DNA from: Pullulanibacillus sp. KACC 23026
Lineage (GTDB): Bacteria; Bacillota; Bacilli; Bacillales; Sporolactobacillaceae
Assembly: GCF_029094525.1 (NCBI RefSeq)
Contig: NZ_CP119107.1
Location: forward strand, 2,542,001 to 2,606,000
DNA length: 64,000 bases
Reading direction: 5' to 3'
Part shown: in pieces, positions 7,895 through 16,393 of the stretch
Layout: each line of letters begins with the position of its first letter
Numbering within the stretch: the stretch's first letter is position 1
The notes under the pieces: model-generated
The model's input: the letters and a program-made list of their open reading frames with translations, nothing else
Databases searched by the model: none
What the model was told of the DNA's origin: nothing
Translations under genes and position numbers: made by a program

Positions 7895-9192
7895 AGAACA
7901 AAATCGCTAACGCCGCGACTCCCTTCTTCCCAAGTATAGATTTAACCTATGAGTTTTTCTCGGGCACTGTTTTTATGTTTAAACACTTAACAAAAATGGG
8001 TGGTTGTCTAACCAATGTGGAAAATCGTCCCGTTTTAACATAAGAAGCGTAACTAGGCTACGTTACTGGTCAACTTCCTGGGTAAAACGGGCCGTTCCGA
8101 GTTAAATAGAGAATGCTCGTTACGCCTAACGACTCAAATGGGCAATTGAGAGAGGAATAGCGTAGCCTCGTTACGCTCTACCGAAATAGGCGTAACGGCA
8201 TTCTCTTATTTCCGCATTTCAGCCCAGTTTAGCGGACGATAGCGTAGCCTCGTTACGCTCAACTGAAATAGGCGTAACGTCAGTCCTTTATTTCGGCATT
8301 CCGGCCGGATTCGCGGCGGATAGCGAATCCTCGTTACGCTCAATCGAAATAGGCGTAACGGCATTCTCTTATTTCCGCATTTCAGCCCAGTTTAGCGGAC
8401 GATAGCGTAGCCTCGTTACGCTCAATCGAAATAGGCGTAACGGCATTCTCTTATTTCGGCATTTCAGCCCCGTTTAGCGGAGGATAGCGTAGCCTCGTTA
8501 CGCTCATCTGATTTAGGCGTAACGACATTCCGTTATTTCGGCATTCCAGCCGGATTCGCGGCGGATAGCGTAGCCTCGTTACGCTCATCTGATTTAGGCG
8601 TAACGTCAGTCCTTTATTTCCGCATTTCAGCCCAGTTTAGCGGACGATAGCGTATTCTCGTTACGCTCATCTGATTTAGGCGTAACGTCAGTCCTTTATT
8701 TCCGCATTTCAGCCCAGTTTAGCGGACGATAGCGTATTCTCGTTACGCTCATCTGATTTAGGCGTAACGTCAGTCCTTTATTTCCGCATTCCTGCCCATT
8801 TCGCGGAGGATAGTGTATTCTCGTTACGCTCAACTGAAATAGGCGTAACGTCAGTCCTTTATTTCGGCATTCCAGCCCCGTTTAGCGGCGGATAGCGAAT
8901 CCTCGTTACGCTCAACTGAAATAGGCGTAACGCCATTTCCTTATTTCGGCATTCCGTCCCATTTCGCGGCGGATAGCGTATCCTCGTTACGCTCAAACAA
9001 ATTAGGCGTGACGTCAATCCTTTATTTCGGCATTCCAGCCCCGTTTAGCGGCGGATAGCGTATTCTGGTTACGCCTAATCGTTTTTACGTGTAACGACGA
9101 TTGCCGTGCCCGCGCAAAGCGAGGTTATTTTCGCACAAAAAACGACGTTTCAATGTCGGTGTATCCACAAGTCGAGAATTTTATAATTTCCT
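7895..9192. repeat. Large repeat element, copy 1 (left flank, 11-unit array, right end)
   Basis: This non-coding block recurs almost unchanged at 49564-50882, in the same orientation. It has a ~250-bp left flank starting AGAACAAAATCGCTAAC, an array of 81-82-bp units, and a right part ending in a 31-base sequence (9162-9192). The left flank contains CCCGTTTTA (8029-8037) and TAAAACGGG (8083-8091) as an inverted repeat around GCGTAAC/GTTAC pairs. Compared with copy 2, copy 1 lacks ~21 bp holding the left arm of a 13-bp hairpin near 9105. No ORF with a ribosome binding site was found in it. Confidence 0.93.
8153..9053. repeat. Array of eleven 81-82-bp palindromic units (copy 1)
   Basis: GGCGTAACG marks each unit at 8189, 8271, 8352, 8434, 8516, 8597, 8679, 8761, 8842, 8924 and 9005 (the last as GGCGTGACG), a spacing of 81 or 82. 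Most units carry CGTTACGC, then 13 bases, then GCGTAACG. Where the middle reads CCGAAATA, a second pairing with TATTTCGG further on competes with it. The half between the pairs varies (CCAGTTTAGCGG, CCGGATTCGCGG or CCATTTCGCGG types), so units are diverged but not random. Confidence 0.93.
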
Positions 9193-9197
9193 AAACA

Positions 9198-9223
9198 ATA
9201 AAAAAAGAGAGCGGAATGCTCCC
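9198..9223 (-). terminator. Terminator of the SDR gene
   Basis: GAGAGC and GCTCCC pair around GGAAT (one G-T), and the minus strand continues with TTTTTTT. It lies 17 bases past the SDR stop and directly abuts the end of repeat element 1. Confidence 0.7.
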
Positions 9224-9240
9224 TTTTCTAAAAGGTTTGA

Positions 9241-10008
9241 TTAAAATCCATAAATGGTCATTCCCCCGTCAACAAACAAAGTTTGACCCGTTATATAATT
9301 GGCGCCTTCACCTGCTAAAAAGACAACTGGACCAACCAGGTCTTCGAGCTCACCAACTCGCTTGATTGGGGTACGGCTTAAAATATCATTCAAATAAGCT
9401 TCATCGGCAAGCAATTTTTCGGTTAAAGGGGTTCTAAAATACCATGGACCAACCGAATTGATGTTAATACCATATTGGGCCCATTCAATGGCGAGATTTT
9501 TCGTCATTTGAATCATGGCCGCTTTCGTAGACGCATAAACGACTCCTGTTCTTAAGGCAACGCCGCCGCCAACTGAGGAAATATTGATGATCTTGCCTTT
9601 TTGTTGGTCTTTCATGACTTTTGCAGTCTCTTGAGCCATCATAAAGGCACCGTGAAGATTCGTCTCCATGATGGTGTGCCATTCCTCATCCGTCACTTCA
9701 AGCGCCTTCGAACGGATATTCATCCCTGCATTATTGACTAAAATATCAATCTTTCCAAATGCCTCTCGGGCACGGCTCACCGCTTGCTGAACCTGTTCCC
9801 GTTTTGTAATATCCGTTGGAATGGCAAGTGCTTGTCTTCCCGTTTTTTTAACTAAGTTGACGGTGGCCTCTAGGTCCTCCGCTGTACGCGCTAAACAAAC
9901 CACATCACAACCCGCTTCAGCAAGGCCAATTGCTAAAGCCTGTCCGATGCCTCTTCCAGCACCAGTAACGATGGCTGTTTGATCGTCTAATCGAAAAGTT
10001 GGTAACAT
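9241..10008 (-). CDS. SDR family oxidoreductase (gluconate 5-dehydrogenase-like)
   Basis: A ~255-residue classical short-chain dehydrogenase. It has the NAD(P)-binding TGAGRGIG near the N-terminus, NNAG in the middle, an active-site Ser in INISSVGG and YASTK with catalytic Tyr and Lys, and the C-terminal ITGQTLFVDGG seen in FabG-like members. The closest feel is gluconate 5-dehydrogenase or 2-deoxy-gluconate dehydrogenase, but substrate cannot be settled. I start it at 10008 because GAGGGGGA lies 6 bases before that ATG; the frame runs to 10023. It is the last gene of a probable three-gene operon with the SGNH hydrolase (36 bases upstream) and the YneQ-like gene. Confidence 0.85.
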   Translation of the reverse strand: MLPTFRLDDQTAIVTGAGRGIGQALAIGLAEAGCDVVCLARTAEDLEATVNLVKKTGRQALAIPTDITKREQVQQAVSRAREAFGKIDILVNNAGMNIRSKALEVTDEEWHTIMETNLHGAFMMAQETAKVMKDQQKGKIINISSVGGGVALRTGVVYASTKAAMIQMTKNLAIEWAQYGININSVGPWYFRTPLTEKLLADEAYLNDILSRTPIKRVGELEDLVGPVVFLAGEGANYITGQTLFVDGGMTIYGF

Positions 10009-10044
10009 GATATTCCCCCTCATTTCTTGTCCAATTTCTAAAGA

Positions 10045-10848
10045 TTATGGCTGTGACGGTGATTGATCAAAATGCGTTAAAATGCGTGAGGCAATAAGCT
10101 TGTACCCTTTTGGATTCGGATGAAAATGATCTTTATATAAAAGTTCAGATGTCTTTCCATGAAACAAATCAAAGGTCGGTATAAAAACGGTATTGGGATA
10201 AAGACTTAAGATGGTTTCTCCGGCTTGGTTCCATTTATTTAGCACCGACTCAAACGGCTGATTAAGATCGGTTAAATAATCCTCAAAAGGGTTATACAAA
10301 CCCATATAATAAATCGTGGCGGTAGGATTGAGCGCTCGAACCTTTGTAAGAATCGTATTTAAGTTTTGTGTGTACTGTTTTTGAGCTTTATCGAATTCTT
10401 TAAAATCAAGATTCAAAAAGTGATCCTTTAACACGTTCACTAGGTCATTTCCGCCAATTGTCAAAAAGATCACATTAGACTTTGAAATCGCATCCTGAAC
10501 TTGTTTCTTCTTTAAAACTTTTAATAAGTCCTTCGTTGTGTCTCCCGTAACCCCCTCATCAATCAGGGAAGCGGAAGAAAAGGCAGACTCTTTCCTTAAA
10601 TCGCCAACAACAATACCTGCATAGCCTTGTTCATTTGGATCTCCTACACCCTTTGTAAGAGAATCCCCAAGTCCAACTGCTTTAATGGTCATTTGTTTCG
10701 TTGAAAGCTGGCTTTTAAAAGTGGAAAGCGGCGTTTCCGTAGTGGGAACTCCACCGTAAAAGCGATGAGAAATCCACCACCCTACACTAATTCCCAGTAT
10801 GATGATCAAAATGATAAGGGCTGAAATTAACTTTTTTAAATGAGTCAC
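10045..10848 (-). CDS. Membrane-anchored SGNH/GDSL hydrolase, YpmR-like
   Basis: 267 residues. One N-terminal hydrophobic helix (about 8-28) anchors the enzyme, with the catalytic domain outside. All four SGNH blocks are present: GLGDSLTKG with the nucleophile Ser, a Gly in the second block, GGND, and DHFHPNPKGY with catalytic Asp and His. Such enzymes are lipases or esterases, and the Bacillus relative is YpmR. The GTG start lies directly against AGGGG, closer than usual, and no better start is in frame. It sits 19 bases after the YneQ-like gene. Confidence 0.87.
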   Translation of the reverse strand: MTHLKKLISALIILIIILGISVGWWISHRFYGGVPTTETPLSTFKSQLSTKQMTIKAVGLGDSLTKGVGDPNEQGYAGIVVGDLRKESAFSSASLIDEGVTGDTTKDLLKVLKKKQVQDAISKSNVIFLTIGGNDLVNVLKDHFLNLDFKEFDKAQKQYTQNLNTILTKVRALNPTATIYYMGLYNPFEDYLTDLNQPFESVLNKWNQAGETILSLYPNTVFIPTFDLFHGKTSELLYKDHFHPNPKGYKLIASRILTHFDQSPSQP

Positions 10849-10867
10849 CCCCTATATAAAGTCTTGC

Positions 10868-11185
10868 TCAACCCCATGAAGGTGAATGAAGGTTAAATTT
10901 AGTGAGAATCGGATCAAAGCCTTCCTTTTTCAAGATTGTGTATTGTCGTTTTCCCATTAAATCAAAATGAGGATATGGCCCCCTCCGATCAACCCATTTC
11001 GCCTCTAGACCGTATTGCTTTCCCCATTCAATCAGCTTATTTAAATCGGCACATCCTACTTTAGTCACACAATAACTATCAGGAAATCGCGGATCATACC
11101 AATAATGAGTGATAAAGGCAATTTGACCTCTTTGCACCTGCTGTTTCCATCGTTCTAATTCGTCTCTTTTAATACCAAAAGCCAT
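10868..11185 (-). CDS. YneQ-like conserved protein of unknown function
   Basis: About 105 residues, soluble, no signal peptide. MAFGIKRDELERWK, THYWYDPRFPDS and VTKVGC are as I recall for the B. subtilis YneQ family, a conserved Bacillales protein without known function. I take the ATG at 11185, which has AGAGGG upstream; the frame extends to 11206, where the site would overlap the start codon. It appears to be the first gene of the operon running to the SDR gene. Confidence 0.7.
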   Translation of the reverse strand: MAFGIKRDELERWKQQVQRGQIAFITHYWYDPRFPDSYCVTKVGCADLNKLIEWGKQYGLEAKWVDRRGPYPHFDLMGKRQYTILKKEGFDPILTKFNLHSPSWG

Positions 11186-11299
11186 CCGATCCCTCTTCTT
11201 TTGCATCCCTAATTAAAAACATCATGTTTATTTTATCACATCATGATTATCAAGGAGAATGATGGTAGTTCTAAATATCCGTACAAAAATGTTACAAAA

Positions 11300-11332
11300 C
11301 TGAAAAAAACAACAGCTTAGTGAGCTGTTGTT
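11300..11332 (-). terminator. Terminator of the FbpB-like gene
   Basis: AACAACAGCT and AGCTGTTGTT form a perfect 10-bp stem around TAGTG, and the minus strand continues in a long T-run. It begins at the stop codon of the small gene. Confidence 0.9.
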
Positions 11333-11455
11333 TTAAGATTTGTCCGCGAGTCGTTCTTCGAGACGGGATTCAATTTTATCTAAAGCTGATGAATCTTTCA
11401 TAATTTCTGATTTATTTTGCGAAATCAATTCTTTTATTGATAAACGTTTTCTCAA
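11333..11455 (-). CDS. FbpB-family small basic protein
   Basis: A 40-residue gene. It starts at TTG 11455 with AAGGAGG 8 bases upstream and ends in a perfect terminator. The product begins MRKRLSIKELISQNK and continues with a charged helix ending ESRLEERL. This matches the pattern of FbpB-family small basic proteins (RKR...ELI..NK..I..D...L..IE.RLE.R). In B. subtilis FbpB acts with the Fur-controlled small RNA FsrA to spare iron. Membership is by eye, and no Fur box was identified. The tight gene structure argues strongly that it is real. Confidence 0.75.
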   Translation of the reverse strand: MRKRLSIKELISQNKSEIMKDSSALDKIESRLEERLADKS

Positions 11456-11564
11456 AACAGGCTCCTCCTTTCACAGCTAGCGTAGAAAACAACCATCTTT
11501 ATTATTCCCCAAATTTTCAGTCTTTAAACTTGTTGAGCCCTACTATTTTAAAAGGCGGATTTCT

Positions 11565-12116
11565 TTAGTTCCCTTTCCATTCACGGGCAAGCAACCGATA
11601 AATGTCCATATCTGTATAGCGACCGTTCCAAAATTCCCAATCTTTAAGCTGCCCTTCTTTAATAAACCCCATTTTCTCCGCGACTTTTTTTGCCTTGATA
11701 TTCTCTGGGGAAATCATCGCTGTAATTCGATTAAACTGAAGCTCCTGAAAGGCGTAATGAGCTAAACCAAATAAGGCTTCTTTACCGATCCCTGCCCCCC
11801 AATTTTTCTTCAAGAGCTCCCCGCCGATTTCACCCCGTCTCGCTTCGGTGGAAATTTTGTGAAAGCCGCCTGTCCCTAGAAACTCACCCGTTTCTCTTGA
11901 CTCCACGGCCCATCGGATAAAGGAACTCCCAGGCTGATAGGTCGAAAAGAGAGAAATAAATTGAAAGGCTTCATTGATCGTGACCATGGTTCGGCCACCG
12001 TCGAAAATCATACAATCTGGGTCCGAAAAGAGTTGATACACCTTATAAACATCATTCGGCTGAAGCTGTCTGAAGAGGAGTCGGTCAGTCGTAAAAGTAG
12101 GAAATGCTTGATCCAT
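11565..12116 (-). CDS. GNAT family N-acetyltransferase (RimJ/RimL type)
   Basis: 183 residues with the acetyl-CoA fold. TTDRLLFRQL opens the domain as in RimJ/RimL-type enzymes, GGELLKKNWGAGIGKEAL is the acetyl-CoA pyrophosphate loop (Q/RxxGxG/A region), and EKMGFIKEGQLKDWEFWNGRYTDM closes it. Likely acceptors are protein N-termini or small amines; not determinable here. AGAGGGTG precedes the ATG. It is a single gene, divergent from dedA. Confidence 0.85.
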   Translation of the reverse strand: MDQAFPTFTTDRLLFRQLQPNDVYKVYQLFSDPDCMIFDGGRTMVTINEAFQFISLFSTYQPGSSFIRWAVESRETGEFLGTGGFHKISTEARRGEIGGELLKKNWGAGIGKEALFGLAHYAFQELQFNRITAMISPENIKAKKVAEKMGFIKEGQLKDWEFWNGRYTDMDIYRLLAREWKGN

Positions 12117-12329
12117 CTTATCACCCTCTCTAAAACACTGTATTTTAAAACGATTGAAATGGGACTAAACGATTGCCCATTTATACGTCAGAATAGGAGG
12201 TGCTTGAATACAAAAAACGAAAAAATGTCTAGATAAGCTCATGAAAAATATGATTTTAGGCGCTAATCCCCTTCACCCGGTCATATATTTAGAGAGACAA
12301 GCATTTTTTTTAGCAAAGGTGTGACTAAT

Positions 12330-12923
12330 TTGAAGGATATGGTGGTTGAGCTCTTAAATCTTGTTTCACAATTTGGCTATATCGGAATCGCATTAGCTCT
12401 TATGATTGAAGTCATCCCAAGCGAATTGGTCCTTGCCTATGGCGGTTACCTTGTTTCAAGCGGAGATTTTAATTTCTACGGAATCGTCTTAGCGGGTTTG
12501 ATCGGAGGCGTGATTGCACAACTATTCTTATATTGGATTGGTTATTATGGAGGTCGGCCGTTCTTAGATAAGTTCGGAAAGTATTTACTTCTCAGCAAAC
12601 ACCATCTTGAACTCTCGGAACGTTGGTTTGAAAAGTACGGCACAGGGGTTATCTTTTTTGCCCGTTTTATTCCCCTTGTCCGCCATGCCATTTCTGTCCC
12701 CGCGGGCATTTCCAAAATGAGTCTTTCTCGATTTTTAACGTTTACAACATTAGCCATTCTTCCATGGTCGTTTATATTTATTTATCTGGGAGAAAAATTA
12801 GGACGGAATTGGGAGAACATCCAAACCGTCGCAGCACCATATGTGGATCTTTCTATTGTTGTCATAGTTGCAGTTGCTTGTGTCTTTTTAATTTGGAAAT
12901 ATCTCCGTCGTTTCAAGCCATAA
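12330..12923 (+). CDS. DedA family membrane protein
   Basis: About 197 residues with 4-6 hydrophobic segments. The DedA/SNARE-associated signature is visible: an early acidic residue in MIEVIPSE, GGVIAQLFLYWIGYYGG, and FFARFIPLVRHAISVPAG with the paired arginines. DedA proteins are linked to undecaprenyl-phosphate or phospholipid flipping and membrane energisation. I use TTG at 12330, which has AAAGGTG at good spacing; the frame starts at GTG 12321. It is monocistronic, upstream of the M20 peptidase. Confidence 0.88.
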   Translation: MKDMVVELLNLVSQFGYIGIALALMIEVIPSELVLAYGGYLVSSGDFNFYGIVLAGLIGGVIAQLFLYWIGYYGGRPFLDKFGKYLLLSKHHLELSERWFEKYGTGVIFFARFIPLVRHAISVPAGISKMSLSRFLTFTTLAILPWSFIFIYLGEKLGRNWENIQTVAAPYVDLSIVVIVAVACVFLIWKYLRRFKP

Positions 12924-13003
12924 TAAAGTGAACTGCTCGCCTATGCAAAACTTCTCATACTCTCTATAAACTATGTTAAAATACAGAAAAGGAGGCTTAT
13001 TCA

Positions 13004-14377
13004 ATGTCTGAACTAGCTAAACAATATCTTAAAGAAAACAGAGATGCGCAATTAGATGAACTCAAATCCTTTTTATCCTTACAAAGCATCAGCTCCGATT
13101 CCACACATCGTGATGAGATGAACCATACCGCTCAATGGACGGCTGATGCCTTAACAGCTGCTGGACTTGAGCATGTTGCTATTATGGAAACAGAAGGCTT
13201 ACCTGTCGTTTACGGGGAATGGCTTCATGACCCTGAAAAACCAACCGTTTTAATCTATGGCCATTATGATGTTCAACCTGTTGACCCGCTTCACTTATGG
13301 GAAACCCCTCCCTTTGAACCTACCATACGTGACGGAAAAATCTATGCACGCGGAGCAAGTGACGATAAGGGACAAGTATTCATGCATATAAAAGTGCTTG
13401 AGGCTTATCTAAAGTCAGAAAAAGCACTGCCTGTTAACGTCAAAGTTATCTTTGAAGGGGAAGAAGAAATCGGCAGTCCAAGTCTCGATGCTTTTGTTGA
13501 GGCGAACAAAGAATTGCTTAAGTCCGATGTGCTGCTTGTATCCGATACACCGATGCTTGATAAAGGAAAACCAGCCGTTGTTTATGGATTAAGAGGTCTT
13601 TGCGGGATGCAAATTGATTTGAAGGGACCAAACAGTGACCTTCACTCAGGTCTGTATGGCGGTGCGGTTCAAAATACTTTACATGCTCTGGTTGAATTAT
13701 TGGCAACCTTACATAATGAAAAAGGTGAAATTACGGTTGAGGGCTTCTACGACAAGGTTCGTCGTTTGACGAAGGAAGAAATCGAGACATTCGCTTCCCT
13801 TTCGGATGATGAAGCGCTTAAAGCTCAACTTGGGGTAACTGACCTATTTGGCGAAGAAGGCTTTTCCACAACAGCTCGTCTGTGGGCACGTCCAACACTA
13901 GAAATCAACGGGGTTTACGGAGGATTCCAGGGAGAAGGCGTTAAAACCGTTATTCCTAACGAGGCCCATGCCAAAATCAGCTGTCGCCTAGTACCCGACC
14001 AAGACCCTGCTGAGATTGCTTCACAAATAAAAGCTCATCTTAACAAGCATTTACCAAAAGGTGTGACGTTGGATATTCAGATGTTCGATCAAGCTCGTCC
14101 ATTTTTAACTCCATATGATCATCCTGCTATTCAGGCTGCCGGTGTGGCATTGGAGAAAGCCTATGGAAGTCCCGTCACTTATACACGAATGGGTGGATCC
14201 ATTCCAGTTGTAGAGACGTTTAACACCGTGTTAAAGCTTCCTGCGGTCCTTATGGGATTTGGTCTAGGTACCGAAAATTTCCATGCACCTAATGAACACT
14301 TCCATTTAGAGAACTTTGAAAAAGGAATGGACGCTCTAGTCGACTATCTACACGAATTAAGTCACGTCCAATTTTAA
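13004..14377 (+). CDS. M20 family dipeptidase
   Basis: 457 residues. A cytosolic zinc metallopeptidase of the M20/ArgE/DapE family. Metal ligands and the general base are visible: YGHYDVQP with His87, ARGASDDKG with the bridging Asp120, and EGEEEIGS with the Glu pair at 153-154. The dimerisation lid lies in the middle. The length and the pattern near the C-terminus (GGSIPVVETF, FHAPNEH) match the long dipeptidase subgroup acting on dipeptides, not the shorter DapE. AAAGGAGG lies before the ATG. A strong terminator follows. Confidence 0.9.
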   Translation: MSELAKQYLKENRDAQLDELKSFLSLQSISSDSTHRDEMNHTAQWTADALTAAGLEHVAIMETEGLPVVYGEWLHDPEKPTVLIYGHYDVQPVDPLHLWETPPFEPTIRDGKIYARGASDDKGQVFMHIKVLEAYLKSEKALPVNVKVIFEGEEEIGSPSLDAFVEANKELLKSDVLLVSDTPMLDKGKPAVVYGLRGLCGMQIDLKGPNSDLHSGLYGGAVQNTLHALVELLATLHNEKGEITVEGFYDKVRRLTKEEIETFASLSDDEALKAQLGVTDLFGEEGFSTTARLWARPTLEINGVYGGFQGEGVKTVIPNEAHAKISCRLVPDQDPAEIASQIKAHLNKHLPKGVTLDIQMFDQARPFLTPYDHPAIQAAGVALEKAYGSPVTYTRMGGSIPVVETFNTVLKLPAVLMGFGLGTENFHAPNEHFHLENFEKGMDALVDYLHELSHVQF

Positions 14378-14404
14378 TAGAGTGAAAAGACCGTTTTAAC
14401 TATT

Positions 14405-14450
14405 AAACACCTCTTTCCCTTGAACATACAAGAGAGAGAGGTGTTTTTTT
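14405..14450 (+). terminator. Terminator of the M20 peptidase gene
   Basis: AACACCTCT pairs with AGAGGTGTT, followed by a run of seven T. It is 28 bases beyond the stop. Confidence 0.85.
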
Positions 14451-14622
14451 GCAGCTTAATTTCATATAAATTTAGTCTAAATCGGGGACAACTCCGCATT
14501 TGTCCAATCCATAAATGTCCTGAATGCATACAGTGTATTAAGACCGTATATCCTATTTCCCAAAATAAGATATGCGGATTTCCTAAAAACAATTTTTCCT
14601 AATTCGAAAAGGAGTGAGACAT

Positions 14623-14775
14623 ATGTTTTTTGGACCTGGACCTGGTTTTGGTTGGGGTCGACCTGGCTTTGGTTGGGGTGGCCCAGTAGGTTTCGGTGCG
14701 TTCCCAGGTGCTTTTGCAGGCGGATTTTTAGGTGGATTTGCAGGTGCTGCTCTAGGGGCTCCGTTCTTCTGGTAA
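14623..14775 (+). CDS. Glycine-rich aromatic miniprotein
   Basis: A 50-residue gene with a strong AAAAGGAG site 8 bases before the ATG and a perfect terminator after it. The product is built of Gly, Phe, Trp, Pro and Ala only, apart from one Arg, one Val and two Leu: MFFGPGPGFGWGRPGF, then GFAGAALGAPFFW at the end. There is no charge beyond that Arg. Gly-Phe-Trp miniproteins of this type in spore formers are often spore-coat components, but that role is inference from composition. I do not recognise a named family. Confidence 0.75.
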   Translation: MFFGPGPGFGWGRPGFGWGGPVGFGAFPGAFAGGFLGGFAGAALGAPFFW

Positions 14776-14828
14776 GTTTTCCAACAATATAGACCACTGA
14801 CTGACTTTGCTCTTAAAAACTTCTAACA

Positions 14829-14868
14829 AAATCGCACCCCAAATATCATTTTGGAGTGCGATTTTTTT
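14829..14868. terminator. Bidirectional terminator between the Gly-rich gene and cypC
   Basis: AAATCGCACTCCAAAA-type arms pair (one mismatch) around ATATC, with A-tract on the left and TTTTTTT on the right. It serves the Gly-rich gene and possibly cypC from the other side. Confidence 0.85.
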
Positions 14869-14932
14869 CTAAACTCGTCCAAATTTTAAAGACTCTACAG
14901 GAGGTGAATTTTAGCTAAGCAACGCCCTGAAT

Positions 14933-16192
14933 TTATGATTCTTTTCTCCTGACGTTTTTCAAAATAAGGCGGCTATGGGGGATACTTGGGATGTTCACCA
15001 TACTATAGCTGAGGTCCTGATCGGGAGCAATATCGAAATCCATATAGCTTACAAGATGATCTAAACTTATTTTCATGATGTCAATCGTCACCCACTCACC
15101 TGCACAACGATGCCCTGATACATAGTCCCCCCCACCCTGAGGAATAAAACTAAATAGATCGTCTTGCCAATTAAAAAAACGCTCCGGTTTAAACGCATCC
15201 GGCTCATCCCAAATGTTAGGGTCATGATTCGTTCCGTATAGATCTAATAGTGTTAACGTGCCTTTTTTAAAAGGATAATTTTTCCACACGAAATCAACCT
15301 TTACAAGCGCGCCGACCATTGGAAAAAACGGATAATATCGACGAACCTCTTGGATAAACCTATTGGCATCCGCTTCATCTCCCATTTCCAGTTTCGTTTT
15401 TTCATCAGGATAATGGTGAATAGCCAATAAGGTGAAATTGATAAAGATCGAAATGGCCACTATCGGTCTTAAAATATTTAAAAGTTCGACGGCCGCTACC
15501 TTGGGTTCGAGCAACTTCCCCTCTAAATCTTGGTGCCAGACAAATTGATAAAGGGCTGTATCACTAGGAGCGTGAAGCTTTTTCTCCCGCACCTGCGAAA
15601 TAATAGCAACTAACCAGCCTTCAAGACGATTTCTCGCTTTTCTTCCTTTCCAATGTTTAGGTCCGATTACTGCAGGTGACTCAAACATAGCGGCTAAATC
15701 GTTCGTTAATTCGTTAATTTCGGACTCCGATATGGGTACGCCTACCCAACGAGAGGCGGTTCTGCCTAAAAGTTCTTGAACCTCTGTGTAAAAAGTAACC
15801 TGTTCCATTCGTTCCCACTTTTGAACAGCCTTCCCCCACTCTTCACGGGCAATTTCGGATAACTTTCTTCTTGAGGAAGGCGACATAATCGACATAAACA
15901 GTTCTTTTCGATGGGTATGGCGGTTGCCATCCAATGTTTGAACTCCATTTTTCCCAAACAATGTCTGGATGACACGATTAGGAGCGGCTCCGTGCCGTTC
16001 AAATTTCTCAGAATCATAAAAAAGGCGGGCGGCTTCCGTTCCATTCATACAGATCACGTCTTTTCCAAATAAACGCGTGGAAAAGACATCTGAATTGAAA
16101 CTCTTTCTTCTATTTAACGCAAACAAATATCCTTCTCTTAACAGATCGAACGTGTGGTCAAATCCTTCCTCATGCGGAAGTGAGTCCGTCAT
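14933..16192 (-). CDS. cypC: Fatty-acid peroxygenase P450 (CYP152 family)
   Basis: 419 residues. A P450 that uses hydrogen peroxide to hydroxylate, or in some members decarboxylate, fatty acids, with no redox partner. Residue numbering matches P450-BSbeta (B. subtilis CypC) exactly: Gln85 and His92 in [12 protein letters not shown], Arg242-Pro243 in ILRPIVA, and heme Cys363 in the insertion-bearing loop [19 protein letters not shown]. Arg242 holds the substrate carboxylate in place of the usual acid-alcohol pair. His92 is linked in P450-BSbeta to hydroxylation; OleT-type decarboxylation also features His there, so product outcome is open. TTGGAG precedes the ATG. Confidence 0.95.
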   Translation of the reverse strand: MTDSLPHEEGFDHTFDLLREGYLFALNRRKSFNSDVFSTRLFGKDVICMNGTEAARLFYDSEKFERHGAAPNRVIQTLFGKNGVQTLDGNRHTHRKELFMSIMSPSSRRKLSEIAREEWGKAVQKWERMEQVTFYTEVQELLGRTASRWVGVPISESEINELTNDLAAMFESPAVIGPKHWKGRKARNRLEGWLVAIISQVREKKLHAPSDTALYQFVWHQDLEGKLLEPKVAAVELLNILRPIVAISIFINFTLLAIHHYPDEKTKLEMGDEADANRFIQEVRRYYPFFPMVGALVKVDFVWKNYPFKKGTLTLLDLYGTNHDPNIWDEPDAFKPERFFNWQDDLFSFIPQGGGDYVSGHRCAGEWVTIDIMKISLDHLVSYMDFDIAPDQDLSYSMVNIPSIPHSRLILKNVRRKES

Positions 16193-16352
16193 GCCATCAA
16201 CTCCAATTTCAGCTAGATGCTCGTATTATGTGTCGAAGGTTTCCTGCTTTATACCCTTTTACATGAGGTTAAATTCAGTGAACATCACATGCGCCCTCCA
16301 TGAATTCTGTTGCTTTCCGGCCCTTAATCCCATCAGAAAATGTCTGATAAAT

Positions 16353-16379
16353 AGAAAAAGCAGCACGAATAGTGCCGCT
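16353..16379 (-). terminator. Terminator of clpP
   Basis: AGCAGCAC and GTGCCGCT pair around GAATA (one wobble); the minus strand continues TTTTTCT. It is 15 bases after the clpP stop. Confidence 0.75.
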
Positions 16380-16393
16380 ATTCCTTCATTTCA

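Noticed and set aside
8153-9053. CRISPR array
   Set aside because: Units are 81-82 bp and similar throughout; there are no unique spacers and no cas genes.
14477-14797. 106-residue minus-strand ORF over the Gly-rich gene
   Set aside because: No ribosome binding site, and it is antisense to a small gene with a strong site and terminators.
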